A stretch of 64,000 nt of DNA from Kibdelosporangium sp. MJ126-NF4. Its GTDB lineage: Bacteria; Actinomycetota; Actinomycetes; Mycobacteriales; Pseudonocardiaceae. The notes under the pieces were generated by a model. The model ran no database searches. It was not told the DNA's origin and was given only the letters and a program-made list of their open reading frames with translations. A program made the position numbers and the translations under genes. This document shows positions 54,893-63,857 of this stretch, in pieces (the first letter of the stretch is position 1; each line of letters opens with the position of its first letter). Location: positions 522,001 to 586,000 of the forward strand of contig NZ_CDME01000011.1 in the NCBI RefSeq assembly GCF_000826545.1, written 5' to 3'.

Positions 54893-56329
54893 ATGAAGGA
54901 CGCGAAGGCGTACACATTCCTGGTCAGCCAGTTGCGTGCGGGCTTACCCGCAGCGCGCGCCGACAGGCCCCGCGCGCTTGTTTCCGCGTCGTGGCAGCGT
55001 TCACTCGACGCCAGCATCGACCCGGAGCACGGCCTGCCGCCGGTGGTCTACGCCGAGAACGACGTGCCGGATCTGCGCGCGGACCACCCACTGGCCGCGG
55101 TGATGCCCGCGTTACGGGCGATGCTGGTCAGCATCGCCGACGAGGCCGAGCACATCATGCTGGTCACGGACGCGGCCGGGCACCTGCTGTGGCGGGAGGG
55201 CAGTGCCGCTGTTCGCCACCAGGCGGACAAGGTGCTGCTCACCGAAGGCACCCGGTGGACAGAGGAATCCATCGGCACCAACGCGATGGGCACCGCGCTG
55301 GCCGTCGACGGACCGGTGGTGATCCACGGCGGCGAGCACCTCGTCCGGCTCTACCACCCGTGGACGTGCGCGGCGGCGCCGGTGCACGACCCGGACACCG
55401 GTTCGGTGCTCGGAGTCATCGACATCACCGGCCCACTGTCCACAATGCACCCGTCGACGCTCGCCCTCGTCTCCGCGGCCGCCCAGCTGGCCGAAAGCCA
55501 GTTGCAGGCGCGGATGACCCTGCGCGACGACAGGTTCCGCACGCGCAACGCCCGTCATCTGCGCGGCGGCCCCGGCGCGCTGGTCACGCCGACCGGCCGG
55601 GTGGTGGCGGCCGAGTCCTGCGGCAGCCTTCCGTCCAGAGTGGACATCATGGGCGGGCGGCACACGCTGTGGCTGCCGGACGGCCGCGAGGCGGTCGTCG
55701 AACCGCTGGCCGAGGGGTTCCTGCTGCGGATCGCCCCGGGACCGGCCGGTCGCCGCCCGCCGTTGCTGTCGCTGCGGTTTCTCGGCGCCGACGACACCAG
55801 GGCGCTGCTGGACGGCAGGGAGATCCCGCTGACGCTGCGGCACGCCGAGATCCTTACCTTGCTTGCCCTGCACCCCAAGGGAATGACCGCCGAACAGCTG
55901 GCGCTGGTGCTGTACGGGGAGTACGGCAACCCGGTCACCGCACGCGCGGAGATCCACCGGCTGCGCACGCAGCTCGGCGCGTCCGCGATCGGCACCAAGC
56001 CCTACCGCCTTGACGCCGAGGTCGACGCGGACTTCATCAACGTCCGCCGACCGCTGCGGGAGCGGCGAGTCCGCGACGCGGTGGCGTTGTGGCGCGGCCC
56101 GCTGCTGCCCCGCTCCAACGCCCCGGGTGTGCGATCGGAACGCGAGCAGACGCTCACCCAGCTGCGCAGACTCGTGCTCGAACGACGAGACCTGGACGCC
56201 CTGCACTCGTTCGTCCGCGCGACGCCCGACCAGGAGGCACTGGAGGCGCTGACGCTGGCCATGCCGCCCGCCGACTCCCGACAGGCGTGGGTGCAGTCGC
56301 AACTCAGGTTGAGCATCACGGACGAATAA
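54893..56329 (+). CDS. GAF-domain regulator of the aldehyde dehydrogenase (AcoR-like, no AAA+ domain)
   Basis: 478 residues. N-terminal sensor region (RALVSASWQRSLDASIDPEHGL) and a GAF-type domain (about 75-200: IMLVTDAAGHLLWREG, GTRWTEESIGTNAMGTALA, VLGVIDITGP), as in AcoR-type activators. No sigma-54 AAA+ core. C-terminal winged-helix/BTAD-like part (RHAEILTLLALHPKGMTAEQ, EIHRLRTQLGASAIGTKPYR). Such regulators accompany ExaC-like dehydrogenases in actinobacteria. Divergent from the ALDH-like gene by 112 nt. Confidence 0.82.
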   Translation: MKDAKAYTFLVSQLRAGLPAARADRPRALVSASWQRSLDASIDPEHGLPPVVYAENDVPDLRADHPLAAVMPALRAMLVSIADEAEHIMLVTDAAGHLLWREGSAAVRHQADKVLLTEGTRWTEESIGTNAMGTALAVDGPVVIHGGEHLVRLYHPWTCAAAPVHDPDTGSVLGVIDITGPLSTMHPSTLALVSAAAQLAESQLQARMTLRDDRFRTRNARHLRGGPGALVTPTGRVVAAESCGSLPSRVDIMGGRHTLWLPDGREAVVEPLAEGFLLRIAPGPAGRRPPLLSLRFLGADDTRALLDGREIPLTLRHAEILTLLALHPKGMTAEQLALVLYGEYGNPVTARAEIHRLRTQLGASAIGTKPYRLDAEVDADFINVRRPLRERRVRDAVALWRGPLLPRSNAPGVRSEREQTLTQLRRLVLERRDLDALHSFVRATPDQEALEALTLAMPPADSRQAWVQSQLRLSITDE

Positions 56330-56338
56330 GCTCTGCTC

Positions 56339-59300
56339 ATGCGGATCGGGCTGCTCGGGCCGCTGCTGGTCAGCGGCGTCGTCTCGGGTTCCCGGCTGCG
56401 CGCGCTGCTGATCGTGCTCGCGTTGGAGCCCGGCCGGGTGGTGCCGGTCAGCCGTCTGATCGACGGCGTCTGGGGAGACGATCCGCCCGCGCGGGCGACG
56501 AACGCGCTGCAGGTGCTGGTCTCCCGGCTGCGCAAGGGCCTCGACGTGGTGATCGAGTCGCATCCGGTGGGCTACCGGCTGGTCATCGACCCGGACGAGG
56601 TCGACGCGTCCCGGTTCGAGCGCCTGGTGTCCGCTGCTCGCCCCGCCGCCGACCCGGTGCGGGCGGCGCAGCTGCGGGAGGCGCTGGAGCTGTGGCGTGG
56701 CCAGGCCCTGCAGGACGTCGACGGTCAGGAGTTCTTCCAGCCACACGTGACCAGGCTGACCGAGCTGCGGCTGACCGCGATCGAGGACTGTGCCGACGCC
56801 GAGACCCGGCTGGGCCACGACCCGTCCGCCGAACTGTCCGCACTGGCCGCACGCCATCCCACGCGCGAACGCCTGGCCGGGGCGCTGATGCGTGCCCTGT
56901 GCGCGCACGACCGGACGAACGAGGCAGTGGCGGTCTACGAGACGACACGTCAGGCGCTGGCCGACGAACTCGGCACCGACCCGTCGGCGGAGCTGTCCGC
57001 GCTGCACACGTCGATCCTGCGCGGCACGACACAGCGGCCGAGAACGAACCTGCGTGCCGGGCTGACCAGCTTCGTCGGCCGTGACGACGACGTCGCCGAG
57101 GTGGTGCGGATGGTGGGCGAGTACCGGCTGACCACGCTCACCGGCTTCGGCGGCGCAGGCAAGACGCGGCTGTCGGTCGAGGCCGCCCGGCACCTGCTCG
57201 ACCGGACGCCGGACGGCGTCTGGCTGGTCGAGCTCGCGGCGACCGGCAAGGACACCGACATCGCGCAGACCGTGTTGAGCACGCTCGGACTGCGGGACCA
57301 GACGGTGTTCACCGGACCGGTCGAGCCGGTCGCCCGGCTCGCGGCCGCGCTCGTCGGCAGGGAAACCGTGCTGGTACTGGACAACTGCGAGCACGTGCTG
57401 GACGCGGCCGCAGGCTTGACCGAGCGGTTGCTCGGCGACTGTCCCCGGCTGCGAATCCTCGCCACCAGCCGGGAACCCCTGGGGATCACGGGGGAAGCGC
57501 TCTGGCCCGTCGAGCCGCTGGCGCTGCCGGAGCCGAACGCCACTCTCGCCGAGGCACAGCGTTGCCCGTCGGTGATTCTGTTGCACGAGCGCGCGCGGGC
57601 CGTGCGCCCGGGTTTCGCGCTCGACGACGGCACTCTCGCCGATGTGGTCCGGATCTGCCGGGCGGTCGAGGGAATCCCGTTGGCCATCGAGCTTTCCGCG
57701 GCACGGCTGCGTTCGATGACGACCGGCCAGCTGGCCGAGCGGCTCGGCGACCGGTTCCGGCTGCTGACCGGCGGCAGCCGGGTCGCCCTGCCCCGGCACC
57801 AGACCCTGCGTGCGGTGGTCGACTGGAGCTGGGAGCTGTTGTCCGAGCGCGAAAGGACCGTTCTGCGGCGGCTCGCCGTGTTCACGGGCGGAGTGACACC
57901 GGACGCAGCCGAACACGTCTGTGGCGAGGACGTGTTCGACGTGCTCACCGCGTTGGCGGACAAGTCGTTGCTGGTGGCGGGCGAGCGCTACCGGATGCTG
58001 GACACCATCAAGGCGTACGGCCTGGAGCGGCTCGGCGAAGCCGGTGAGACAGAACAGATCCGGCAGGCACACGCCGAGTACTTCCTCGCCCTGACCATGA
58101 CCGCCGACGCCCGGCTGCGTGGCCCCGACCAGTTGGCGTGGCTCGACCGGCTGGCCGCGGACCAGGGCAACATCGACGCCGCACTGCGTTCGGCCGACAC
58201 CGAGACAGCGTTGCGGCTGGTCGGCGCGGCAGGCTGGTACTGGTGGCTGAGCGGGCGCCACCGCACCGGCCTGGAGCTGACCGAAACCGCGCTGCGACGT
58301 CCGGGCCCGGTGAGCGAGGAGACCCGAGCGGTGGCCTACGCCGTCGGCTCGTTGCTTTCCCTTGCCACACAGGACAACTGGACCGACATCACCGCCTTCT
58401 TCGACGCGGCACGGCGGTTCACCGGGCCGACCGGTTCCCCGCTGCTGCGACTGGTCAGGTGGCTCGGCCGGGTACTGGACGGCGAACCGGCGGACGATCC
58501 GGACACCGGCTGGGAGCGGGCGGCGGCCTGTCTGGCGCGTTCCGCCGTGCTGATGTCCCGTGGTGACAGGCAGGACGAGATCGAGGTCGACCTTGGCCGC
58601 GCGGTGGCGGGCTTCCGGGAAGCCGGGGACCGGTGGGGCAGCATGGTCGGGTTGAGCAACCTGGCCGACCTGCGCGCCCGCCAGGGAGACGTGTCCGAAG
58701 CGCTGCTCTGCTCCGACGAGGCCCTCGCTGTCGGCGCCGAACTGGGCGTCAGCGAGGACCTCGTGCAGAACAGGTTGCGGCAGGCCCAGTTACGGCTGCT
58801 CAACGGGGACGAACCCGGCTGTGCGGCGGCGATCGTCGCGGCCCGGCGGGACGCGGCCCGGTTGGGATCGCCGTCGGCCATGGCGATGGTGGAGCACGGC
58901 GCGGCCGAGATCGCGCGGTGGACCGGTGACCTGACGACCGCGCGCGCCAGGCTGACCACAGCGGAAACCTTGGTGGACCACAACTGGAGCGTCACCTGCG
59001 CGGTGGCCACCCAGTGGGGCTACCTCGACGCGATGACCGGTGATCTCGTCTCGGCGCGTGCCCGTCATTCCTACGCGCTCGGCATGACCTTGGGCGCGCC
59101 CAACTCGATGTGGATCGCGCAGGTGGTCGTCGGCGTCGCCGATCTGGCGTTGCGGCAAGGGGATCCGGCACAGGCGGCCCGGCTGCTCGCGGCCAGCGAC
59201 GCCGTTCGGGGATCGGCGGACATGACGCACCCGGACGTCACGCGCATCCACGCCGAGGCACGCGCCGCGCTCAGCGAAACCGAGTTCGCCGAGGCAACGC

Positions 59301-59380
59301 GTGCCGGTGCGGCCGCGACTGTCCATACCCTGCTGGACATCGCGAACCCGACGTTAGCGATCCCGGTTGTACAGCCGTAG
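56339..59380 (+). CDS. AfsR/SARP-type regulator with BTAD and NB-ARC domains
   Basis: 1013 residues. N-terminal winged helix (MRIGLLGPLLV, SRLIDGVWGDDPPARATNAL, SRLRKGLD) and BTAD (about 95-245: RAAQLREALELWRGQALQDV, ERLAGALMRALCAHDRTNEA). NB-ARC ATPase with P-loop GFGGAGKTRLSVEA (about 272), Walker B VLVLDNCEHVLDAA, then TPR-like repeats to the end. Such regulators switch on secondary metabolism or resistance. Starts 9 nt after the GAF regulator. Overlaps the 3' end of the convergent ABC permease by 27 nt. Confidence 0.9.
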   Translation: MRIGLLGPLLVSGVVSGSRLRALLIVLALEPGRVVPVSRLIDGVWGDDPPARATNALQVLVSRLRKGLDVVIESHPVGYRLVIDPDEVDASRFERLVSAARPAADPVRAAQLREALELWRGQALQDVDGQEFFQPHVTRLTELRLTAIEDCADAETRLGHDPSAELSALAARHPTRERLAGALMRALCAHDRTNEAVAVYETTRQALADELGTDPSAELSALHTSILRGTTQRPRTNLRAGLTSFVGRDDDVAEVVRMVGEYRLTTLTGFGGAGKTRLSVEAARHLLDRTPDGVWLVELAATGKDTDIAQTVLSTLGLRDQTVFTGPVEPVARLAAALVGRETVLVLDNCEHVLDAAAGLTERLLGDCPRLRILATSREPLGITGEALWPVEPLALPEPNATLAEAQRCPSVILLHERARAVRPGFALDDGTLADVVRICRAVEGIPLAIELSAARLRSMTTGQLAERLGDRFRLLTGGSRVALPRHQTLRAVVDWSWELLSERERTVLRRLAVFTGGVTPDAAEHVCGEDVFDVLTALADKSLLVAGERYRMLDTIKAYGLERLGEAGETEQIRQAHAEYFLALTMTADARLRGPDQLAWLDRLAADQGNIDAALRSADTETALRLVGAAGWYWWLSGRHRTGLELTETALRRPGPVSEETRAVAYAVGSLLSLATQDNWTDITAFFDAARRFTGPTGSPLLRLVRWLGRVLDGEPADDPDTGWERAAACLARSAVLMSRGDRQDEIEVDLGRAVAGFREAGDRWGSMVGLSNLADLRARQGDVSEALLCSDEALAVGAELGVSEDLVQNRLRQAQLRLLNGDEPGCAAAIVAARRDAARLGSPSAMAMVEHGAAEIARWTGDLTTARARLTTAETLVDHNWSVTCAVATQWGYLDAMTGDLVSARARHSYALGMTLGAPNSMWIAQVVVGVADLALRQGDPAQAARLLAASDAVRGSADMTHPDVTRIHAEARAALSETEFAEATRAGAAATVHTLLDIANPTLAIPVVQP

Positions 59381-60112
59381 CGCCCAGACGTAGCCGATCA
59401 GGGTGAAGGCGACCGCCCACACCACCGAGACGATCAGGCTCGCCCCGATCGGCGTGCCGAGCAACAGGCCACGGATGGTGTCGATCATCGCGGTGAAGGG
59501 CTGGTACTCGATGAACCACCGGACACCGGACGCGGTCGAGTCGACCTGAACGAAAGCACTGCTGATGAACGGCAAAAACAGCAGCGGCAGCGTCTTGGCG
59601 TTGGCGCCTTCGACGTTCTTGGCCGACAACCCGAACGCCACCCCGAGCCAGCTGACCATCAAGGCGTACAGCACGACCACACCGCCGAACGCGAGCCAGT
59701 CGAGAATCCCGGCCGACGGGCTGAACCCCATCAGCAGTGCCACACCGAGGATGACCACGATGGCGGCCAGGCCCCTGAGCACGTTGGCCACGGCATGCGC
59801 TGTGAGCACCGCGCCACGGGAGATCGGCATGGTTCTGAACCGCGCGATGATCCCCTCGTTCATGTCCATCGCGGCCCCGATCGCGGCCTGCGACGCGCCA
59901 CCGCTGATACACATGAACAGCACGCCCGGCACGATGTAGTCGACGTAGTCCGTGCCATCCGGGACACCCATGCCCATCTGGCCGCCGAAGACGTAGCCGA
60001 ACAACAGCAGGAAGGCCAACGGCATCAGCAGCGCGCTGACCGTCCCCGCCGGGTAACGCAGGTCGTGTTTGTACTGGCGGCGCAGCATTACGCGGGCGTC
60101 GACGATGCTCAT
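59354..60112 (-). CDS. ABC-2 type exporter permease
   Basis: 252 residues from ATG 60112. Six membrane helices (ALLMPLAFLLLFGYVFGG, YIVPGVLFMCISGGASQAAI, VVILGVALLMGF, FGGVVVLYALMVSWLGVAFG, LPLLFLPFISSAFVQV, LIVSVVWAVAFTLIGYVWAL), with the DrrB-like IIARFRTMPISRGAV. Forms a DrrAB-type efflux pair with the next gene (ATGA overlap). The substrate is unknown. The adjacent large regulator may respond to the same compound. Confidence 0.92.
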   Translation of the reverse strand: MSIVDARVMLRRQYKHDLRYPAGTVSALLMPLAFLLLFGYVFGGQMGMGVPDGTDYVDYIVPGVLFMCISGGASQAAIGAAMDMNEGIIARFRTMPISRGAVLTAHAVANVLRGLAAIVVILGVALLMGFSPSAGILDWLAFGGVVVLYALMVSWLGVAFGLSAKNVEGANAKTLPLLFLPFISSAFVQVDSTASGVRWFIEYQPFTAMIDTIRGLLLGTPIGASLIVSVVWAVAFTLIGYVWALRLYNRDR

Positions 60113-61026
60113 CGTGTGGCCTCCCCGGTGAGTGCGAAGAACACGTCGTCGAGGTCTGGCGTGTGCACGGTCAGCCCGGCCAGGTCGACGTGTTCGAGCT
60201 GGTCGAGTACGGATCGCAACGCCTTCACGTCGCCGTCGCTGGGCACCTGCAAGGTGAGCGCCTCGTCGTCCCGCCCTGCCGCGCCGAGCACGCGGGCCGC
60301 CTGGTCGAGCGCGTGGACGTCGTGGAACCGCAGCAGGATGTGCCCGCCGGGGATGCGGCGCTTGAGCTCGGCCGGGGTGCCCTCGGCGACGATCCGGCCG
60401 TGGTCGAGCACGGCGATCCGATCGGCGAGTTCGTCGGCCTCGTCCAGGTACTGGGTGGTCAGGAAGACCGTGACGCCGTCGGCGACGAGGTCGCGGACGA
60501 GCTGCCACATCATGTGCCTGCTGCGCGGGTCGAGCCCGGTCGTCGGCTCGTCGAGGAAGATCACCCGTGGCTGTCCGGTGAGCGTCATCGCGAGGTCGAG
60601 CCGCCTGCGCATGCCGCCGGAGTACGTCATCACGAACTTGTCGGCCGCGTCGGCCAACCCGAACCGCTCCAGCAGCTCGGCGGCCTTCGCACGGGAGTCC
60701 CGAACCCGGTACAGGTCGGCCATCATGACCAGGTTCTCCCGGCCGGTCAGCAGGTTGTCGACCGCGGAGAACTGACCGGTCACGCCGATCGCGGCGCGAA
60801 CCGAGCCGGGGTCGCCTGCCAGGTCGTGCCCGGCTATCCGGGCCGTGCCCGCGTCGGCGGAGGTGAGGGTGGACAGGATCTTCACGGCGGTGGTCTTGCC
60901 CGCACCGTTCGGGCCGAGCAGGGAGAACACCGTGCCCTCGGTGACATCGAGATCGATGCCACCGAGCACGACCTGCTCGCCGTACGCCTTGCGCAGGCCG
61001 GATACCGCGATCGCGGACTTTCTCAT
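60109..61026 (-). CDS. ABC exporter ATP-binding protein (DrrA-like)
   Basis: 305 residues from ATG 61026 (an upstream GTG at 61077 is possible). Walker A GPNGAGKTT, signature YSGGMRRRLDLA, Walker B VIFLDEPTTGLD, switch His FLTTQYLDEADEL: the His of the usual TTHYLDE is Gln here, as often in DrrA-type proteins. C-terminal extension ending TPDLDDVFFALTGEAT. Translationally coupled to the permease. Confidence 0.94.
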   Translation of the reverse strand: MRKSAIAVSGLRKAYGEQVVLGGIDLDVTEGTVFSLLGPNGAGKTTAVKILSTLTSADAGTARIAGHDLAGDPGSVRAAIGVTGQFSAVDNLLTGRENLVMMADLYRVRDSRAKAAELLERFGLADAADKFVMTYSGGMRRRLDLAMTLTGQPRVIFLDEPTTGLDPRSRHMMWQLVRDLVADGVTVFLTTQYLDEADELADRIAVLDHGRIVAEGTPAELKRRIPGGHILLRFHDVHALDQAARVLGAAGRDDEALTLQVPSDGDVKALRSVLDQLEHVDLAGLTVHTPDLDDVFFALTGEATR

Positions 61027-61112
61027 GGCAGGAGGCTTGCGCGCACAGCTTTCATCCCGTTGAGCGCTCGCTGACACGCCCTTGCACGGGCTTGGGAGTG
61101 CACACTGTCAGC

Positions 61113-62234
61113 ATGGGACAGGAGATGCCCGTCGCCGGGCAGTATCACCTCGGCACCCAGGTGGATTCCGGCGGTTGGAGCCGGATCTGGCAGGCGCGCG
61201 ACTCACGCGGCAGGGAAGTGGCGCTCAAGGAGATCCGACCGCCCGACACGATCCCGGCGAGCGAGCGGGCTGTCGTTCTGGACAGGGCGGGGCGCGCGGC
61301 CCGCAGCGCCGCCCGGTTGCTGAACCAACACATCCTCCCGATCTACGACGTGATCGAAGCCGAGGAAACGCTCTGGATCGTGATGCCGTTGGTACGCGGG
61401 CATTCCCTCGACAGGCGGCTGCGGGAACACGGCCCTCTGCCTGTCAGGACTGTGCGTGTGATCGCCGCCGCCCTCCTCGACGCGCTGGCCGCGGCGGACG
61501 CCTCGGGAATCCGACATGGGGACCTGAAGCCGAGGCATGTGCTGCTGACCGATGACGGTGGCGTACTGCTGACCGATTTCGGCAGCACACTCGGGCCGGA
61601 CGGCACCACGCTGACCAGTACCGGCGCCATTTTCGGGACACTGGAGTACCTCGCCCCCGAGCAGCTTGACGGCCAGGCCGTCACGCTGGCCAGTGACCTG
61701 TTCTCGCTCGGCGCGACGTTGTACGAAGCGGTCAAGGGCTCGTCACCGTTCCGCCGGGACACCCTGGCCGCCACGCTGGCCGCGGTCAGTTCCGCGTCGT
61801 TCTCCCCGCCGGGGCACGCGGGCGGGATCGGCCCGCTGATCACCCGGCTGTTGAGCAAGGACCCGAACGAGCGGCCGAGCCTCGCCGAGGCCCGCAGTCT
61901 GCTCGACGACGCGCTGTCACACGAGTACAAACCGGATGTCCGGCTGGGGCCGCTCCCGGCGCCCTCGCTTGCGGACGCCCCCACTCTGGTACCGGAGGAC
62001 TTCGACCTGTGGGAGCGCCAGGCAGGCGGGCCGGACTTCCCGACACGACCTCGTCGCTCATCGAGGTGGCGCGCCGTCGCCGACGGGATCGGCAGCGTCT
62101 TCGACATCACCGGCACCGCCACCAGAGCCCCTCGCCCCCGGCGGGACACCGCCTGGGAACGCCTTGAGCAGCTACTCGCCGAGAAATACGGCCAACTGCC
62201 CGACAACCCCGCGAACGGGAGGGAAGCCCGGTGA
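61113..62234 (+). CDS. Soluble Ser/Thr protein kinase homologue, altered catalytic loop
   Basis: 373 residues from ATG 61113 (upstream GTG/TTG possible). Kinase fold over the first 270 residues: Lys39 in VALKEI, catalytic loop HGDLKPRHVLL (135-145), DFG 155-157, APE in YLAPEQLDG. The HRD Arg is Gly136 and the Mg-binding Asn is His142, and the G-loop is poor (DSGGWSRIW), so activity may be low or absent. No membrane helix or PASTA. The C-terminal region is Pro/Arg-rich. Overlaps the small membrane protein downstream (GTGA). Confidence 0.85.
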   Translation: MGQEMPVAGQYHLGTQVDSGGWSRIWQARDSRGREVALKEIRPPDTIPASERAVVLDRAGRAARSAARLLNQHILPIYDVIEAEETLWIVMPLVRGHSLDRRLREHGPLPVRTVRVIAAALLDALAAADASGIRHGDLKPRHVLLTDDGGVLLTDFGSTLGPDGTTLTSTGAIFGTLEYLAPEQLDGQAVTLASDLFSLGATLYEAVKGSSPFRRDTLAATLAAVSSASFSPPGHAGGIGPLITRLLSKDPNERPSLAEARSLLDDALSHEYKPDVRLGPLPAPSLADAPTLVPEDFDLWERQAGGPDFPTRPRRSSRWRAVADGIGSVFDITGTATRAPRPRRDTAWERLEQLLAEKYGQLPDNPANGREAR

Positions 62235-62578
62235 GCGGCGAGCAGCGAACCCCGCAGCGACGCACGGCGCCGGGCGTCCGGATCCCCACGCCTGTCCAGG
62301 CTAAACAGTGGGAAGACGTCGCACCGGGAACGTTCGCCCGGCTGATGGCCGAAGTCGAGCGCGAGGAGAACCACCGCCGCCGGATGGAACGAGCCGAGCT
62401 GCGATCACGCGTCTTCGCGCAGGTGTGCGCGTTCAGCACCGTCGTGGTCCTGGCGTTGCTCGCCATGTACTTCGTCGCCCATGACGCTCCGACGCAGGGC
62501 GCCGCGATCATCGTCACCGGCGCGGTGTCGATCGTCGCGGTCTTCCTCACCGGCCGACTCGCCCGACGCCGCCGCTGA
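62231..62578 (+). CDS. Small two-helix membrane protein
   Basis: 115 residues. Cytosolic charged N-terminal half (ARLMAEVEREENHRRRMERA), then two membrane helices (FAQVCAFSTVVVLALLAMYF and IIVTGAVSIVAVFLTG) ending in Arg-rich RLARRRR. Starts at GTG 62231 inside the kinase stop, hence coupled to it, and is a plausible membrane anchor or substrate for that kinase. No family recognised. Confidence 0.7.
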   Translation: MSGEQRTPQRRTAPGVRIPTPVQAKQWEDVAPGTFARLMAEVEREENHRRRMERAELRSRVFAQVCAFSTVVVLALLAMYFVAHDAPTQGAAIIVTGAVSIVAVFLTGRLARRRR

Positions 62579-62645
62579 CACGCCCTTACACAACCCGAAC
62601 ATTCGCCGGACGTTGTGCTCACCGCCGGTCGGCAGAGTGACGGAC

Positions 62646-63014
62646 ATGAAATGGACACACCGCATCGCCGCCGCGAGCGGCACGCTCGTCATGGGCCTCG
62701 CACTGCTGACCACGACCGCCAGCGCACAGTCCGCCACGCCCGCGCAGCCGACCTTCGACGTGAACAAGGTCTGCCAGCAGCGGATCCCCAAGCTGGAGAA
62801 CCGCGCGAACAAAGCGCTGACCAGGATCAACGGCGGCGCCGACGTGCGCGGTTCGGTCGCCAACCTGCGGGCACGCGCCGAGCGCGCCACCGACCCGGCA
62901 CAGAAGGACTGGCTCAACGGCAAGGCCGACCACCGCTCCCAGCGCGTCGACGTGCTCAAGAAGACCCAGGAGCGGCTCTCCGCCTACAAGCAGAAGTACT
63001 GCGGTGGCAAATGA
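62646..63014 (+). CDS. Small secreted helical protein
   Basis: 122 residues. Signal peptide to about 27 (AASGTLVMGLALLTTTASAQ). The mature chain is helical and basic (QQRIPKLENRANKALTRING, NLRARAERATDPAQKDWLNG). Two Cys (KVCQQ and KYCGG) near the ends could close a disulfide. No known domain. Overlaps the next small ORF by 4 nt, so the block from here to the sensor kinase reads as one operon. Confidence 0.68.
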   Translation: MKWTHRIAAASGTLVMGLALLTTTASAQSATPAQPTFDVNKVCQQRIPKLENRANKALTRINGGADVRGSVANLRARAERATDPAQKDWLNGKADHRSQRVDVLKKTQERLSAYKQKYCGGK

Positions 63015-63193
63015 CCCGTGCAACGAAGGCCGCCTTCGCTGCGCGCCGTGCACCAAAGGCCACATTGGTTGCGGTGATCGCGTTCGGGTTTCTGCTGGGT
63101 GGCTGCCAACGGGAGCAGGATCCGCCCCAGGGTGACCTAGACTCCGTCGAGTCCACACTCAACAGTGTCGAGTCGGAGCTGGATGAGCCATAG
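63011..63193 (+). CDS. Small lipoprotein whose N-terminus is encoded by a repeat element
   Basis: 60 residues from ATG 63011. Residues 4-21 (ATKAAFAARRAPKATLVA) come from a family 2 inverted pair. They supply the positively charged start of a lipoprotein signal that continues VIAFGFLLGGC (lipobox, Cys 32). The mature tail is acidic (DLDSVESTLNSVESELDEP) with a repeated SVES. An alternative start at GTG 63074 would give 39 residues and keep the lipobox but lose most of the charge. Overlaps the response regulator start. Possible envelope partner of the sensor kinase. Confidence 0.6.
   Translation: MTRATKAAFAARRAPKATLVAVIAFGFLLGGCQREQDPPQGDLDSVESTLNSVESELDEP
63020..63072. repeat. Dispersed palindrome, family 2 copy F (inverted pair within a CDS)
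   Basis: Units 63020-63042 and 63050-63072 (inverted), 7 nt apart. The first unit has diverged but keeps internal pairing through matched changes (CGAAGG-ccg-CCTTCG). The pair lies inside the small lipoprotein frame and leaves the frame open in this register. Confidence 0.82.
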
Positions 63194-63857
63194 GGGACTC
63201 GTTCTCGTCGCCGAGGACGAGCGGTCGATCGCCGACCTGGTCGGGATGTACCTGCGCCGGGACGGGTTCGGCGTGCACGTGGAGACCGACGGACCGGGCG
63301 CGCTGGCTGCCGTACGCCGGTTGCGCCCGGTCGCCGTCGTGCTCGACATCGGCCTGCCCGGGATGGACGGCATCGAGGTGTGCCGTTCGCTGCGGGCCGC
63401 GGAGGACTGGACCCCGGTGCTGTTCGTGACCGCCCGTGACGACGAGGTGGACCGGATCCTCGGCCTGGAGATGGGTGCCGACGACTACGTCACGAAGCCG
63501 TTCAGCCCTCGTGAGCTGGTCGCGCGGGTGCGCGCGGTGCTGCGCCGGGGCGCGCCGTCGGCGGCGGACGTGCTCAGGGCGGGCACTGTCGAGGTGAACG
63601 TCGACCAGCGCCGGGTGTGGGCGGGCGGCCGGGAGGTCGCGCTCACCTCGACCGAGTTCGACCTGCTCGAACACCTGATGCGCTCCCCCGGCCGGGTCTA
63701 CGCGCGTGACCAGCTGCTCAGTGCTGTGTGGGGCTACCAGGCGGCGGCCGGGACGCGCACGGTCGACGTGCACATCGCGCAGCTGCGCGCCAAGCTCGGC
63801 GACGACAGTCCGATCAGGACAGTCCGGGGCGTCGGGTACTCGGCGGAGGCCCGGTGA
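63183..63857 (+). CDS. OmpR/PhoB-family response regulator
   Basis: 224 residues from ATG 63183 (GGAG 5 nt upstream). Receiver domain with acidic pocket AEDE, phosphoacceptor Asp in VVLDIGLPGMDGIEVC, Thr in VTARDDE, Lys in DYVTKPFSPREL. Winged-helix output: LTSTEFDLLEHLMRSPGRVY, RTVDVHIAQLRAKLG, IRTVRGVGY. Coupled to the downstream sensor kinase (TGATG) and overlapping the small lipoprotein, which argues for a joint operon. Confidence 0.96.
   Translation: MSHRGLVLVAEDERSIADLVGMYLRRDGFGVHVETDGPGALAAVRRLRPVAVVLDIGLPGMDGIEVCRSLRAAEDWTPVLFVTARDDEVDRILGLEMGADDYVTKPFSPRELVARVRAVLRRGAPSAADVLRAGTVEVNVDQRRVWAGGREVALTSTEFDLLEHLMRSPGRVYARDQLLSAVWGYQAAAGTRTVDVHIAQLRAKLGDDSPIRTVRGVGYSAEAR

Noticed and set aside
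55112..58261. 1049-residue minus-strand open frame
   Set aside because: Antisense to the GAF and BTAD/NB-ARC regulators, with Gln/Arg/Gly-rich shadow composition and no recognisable motif.
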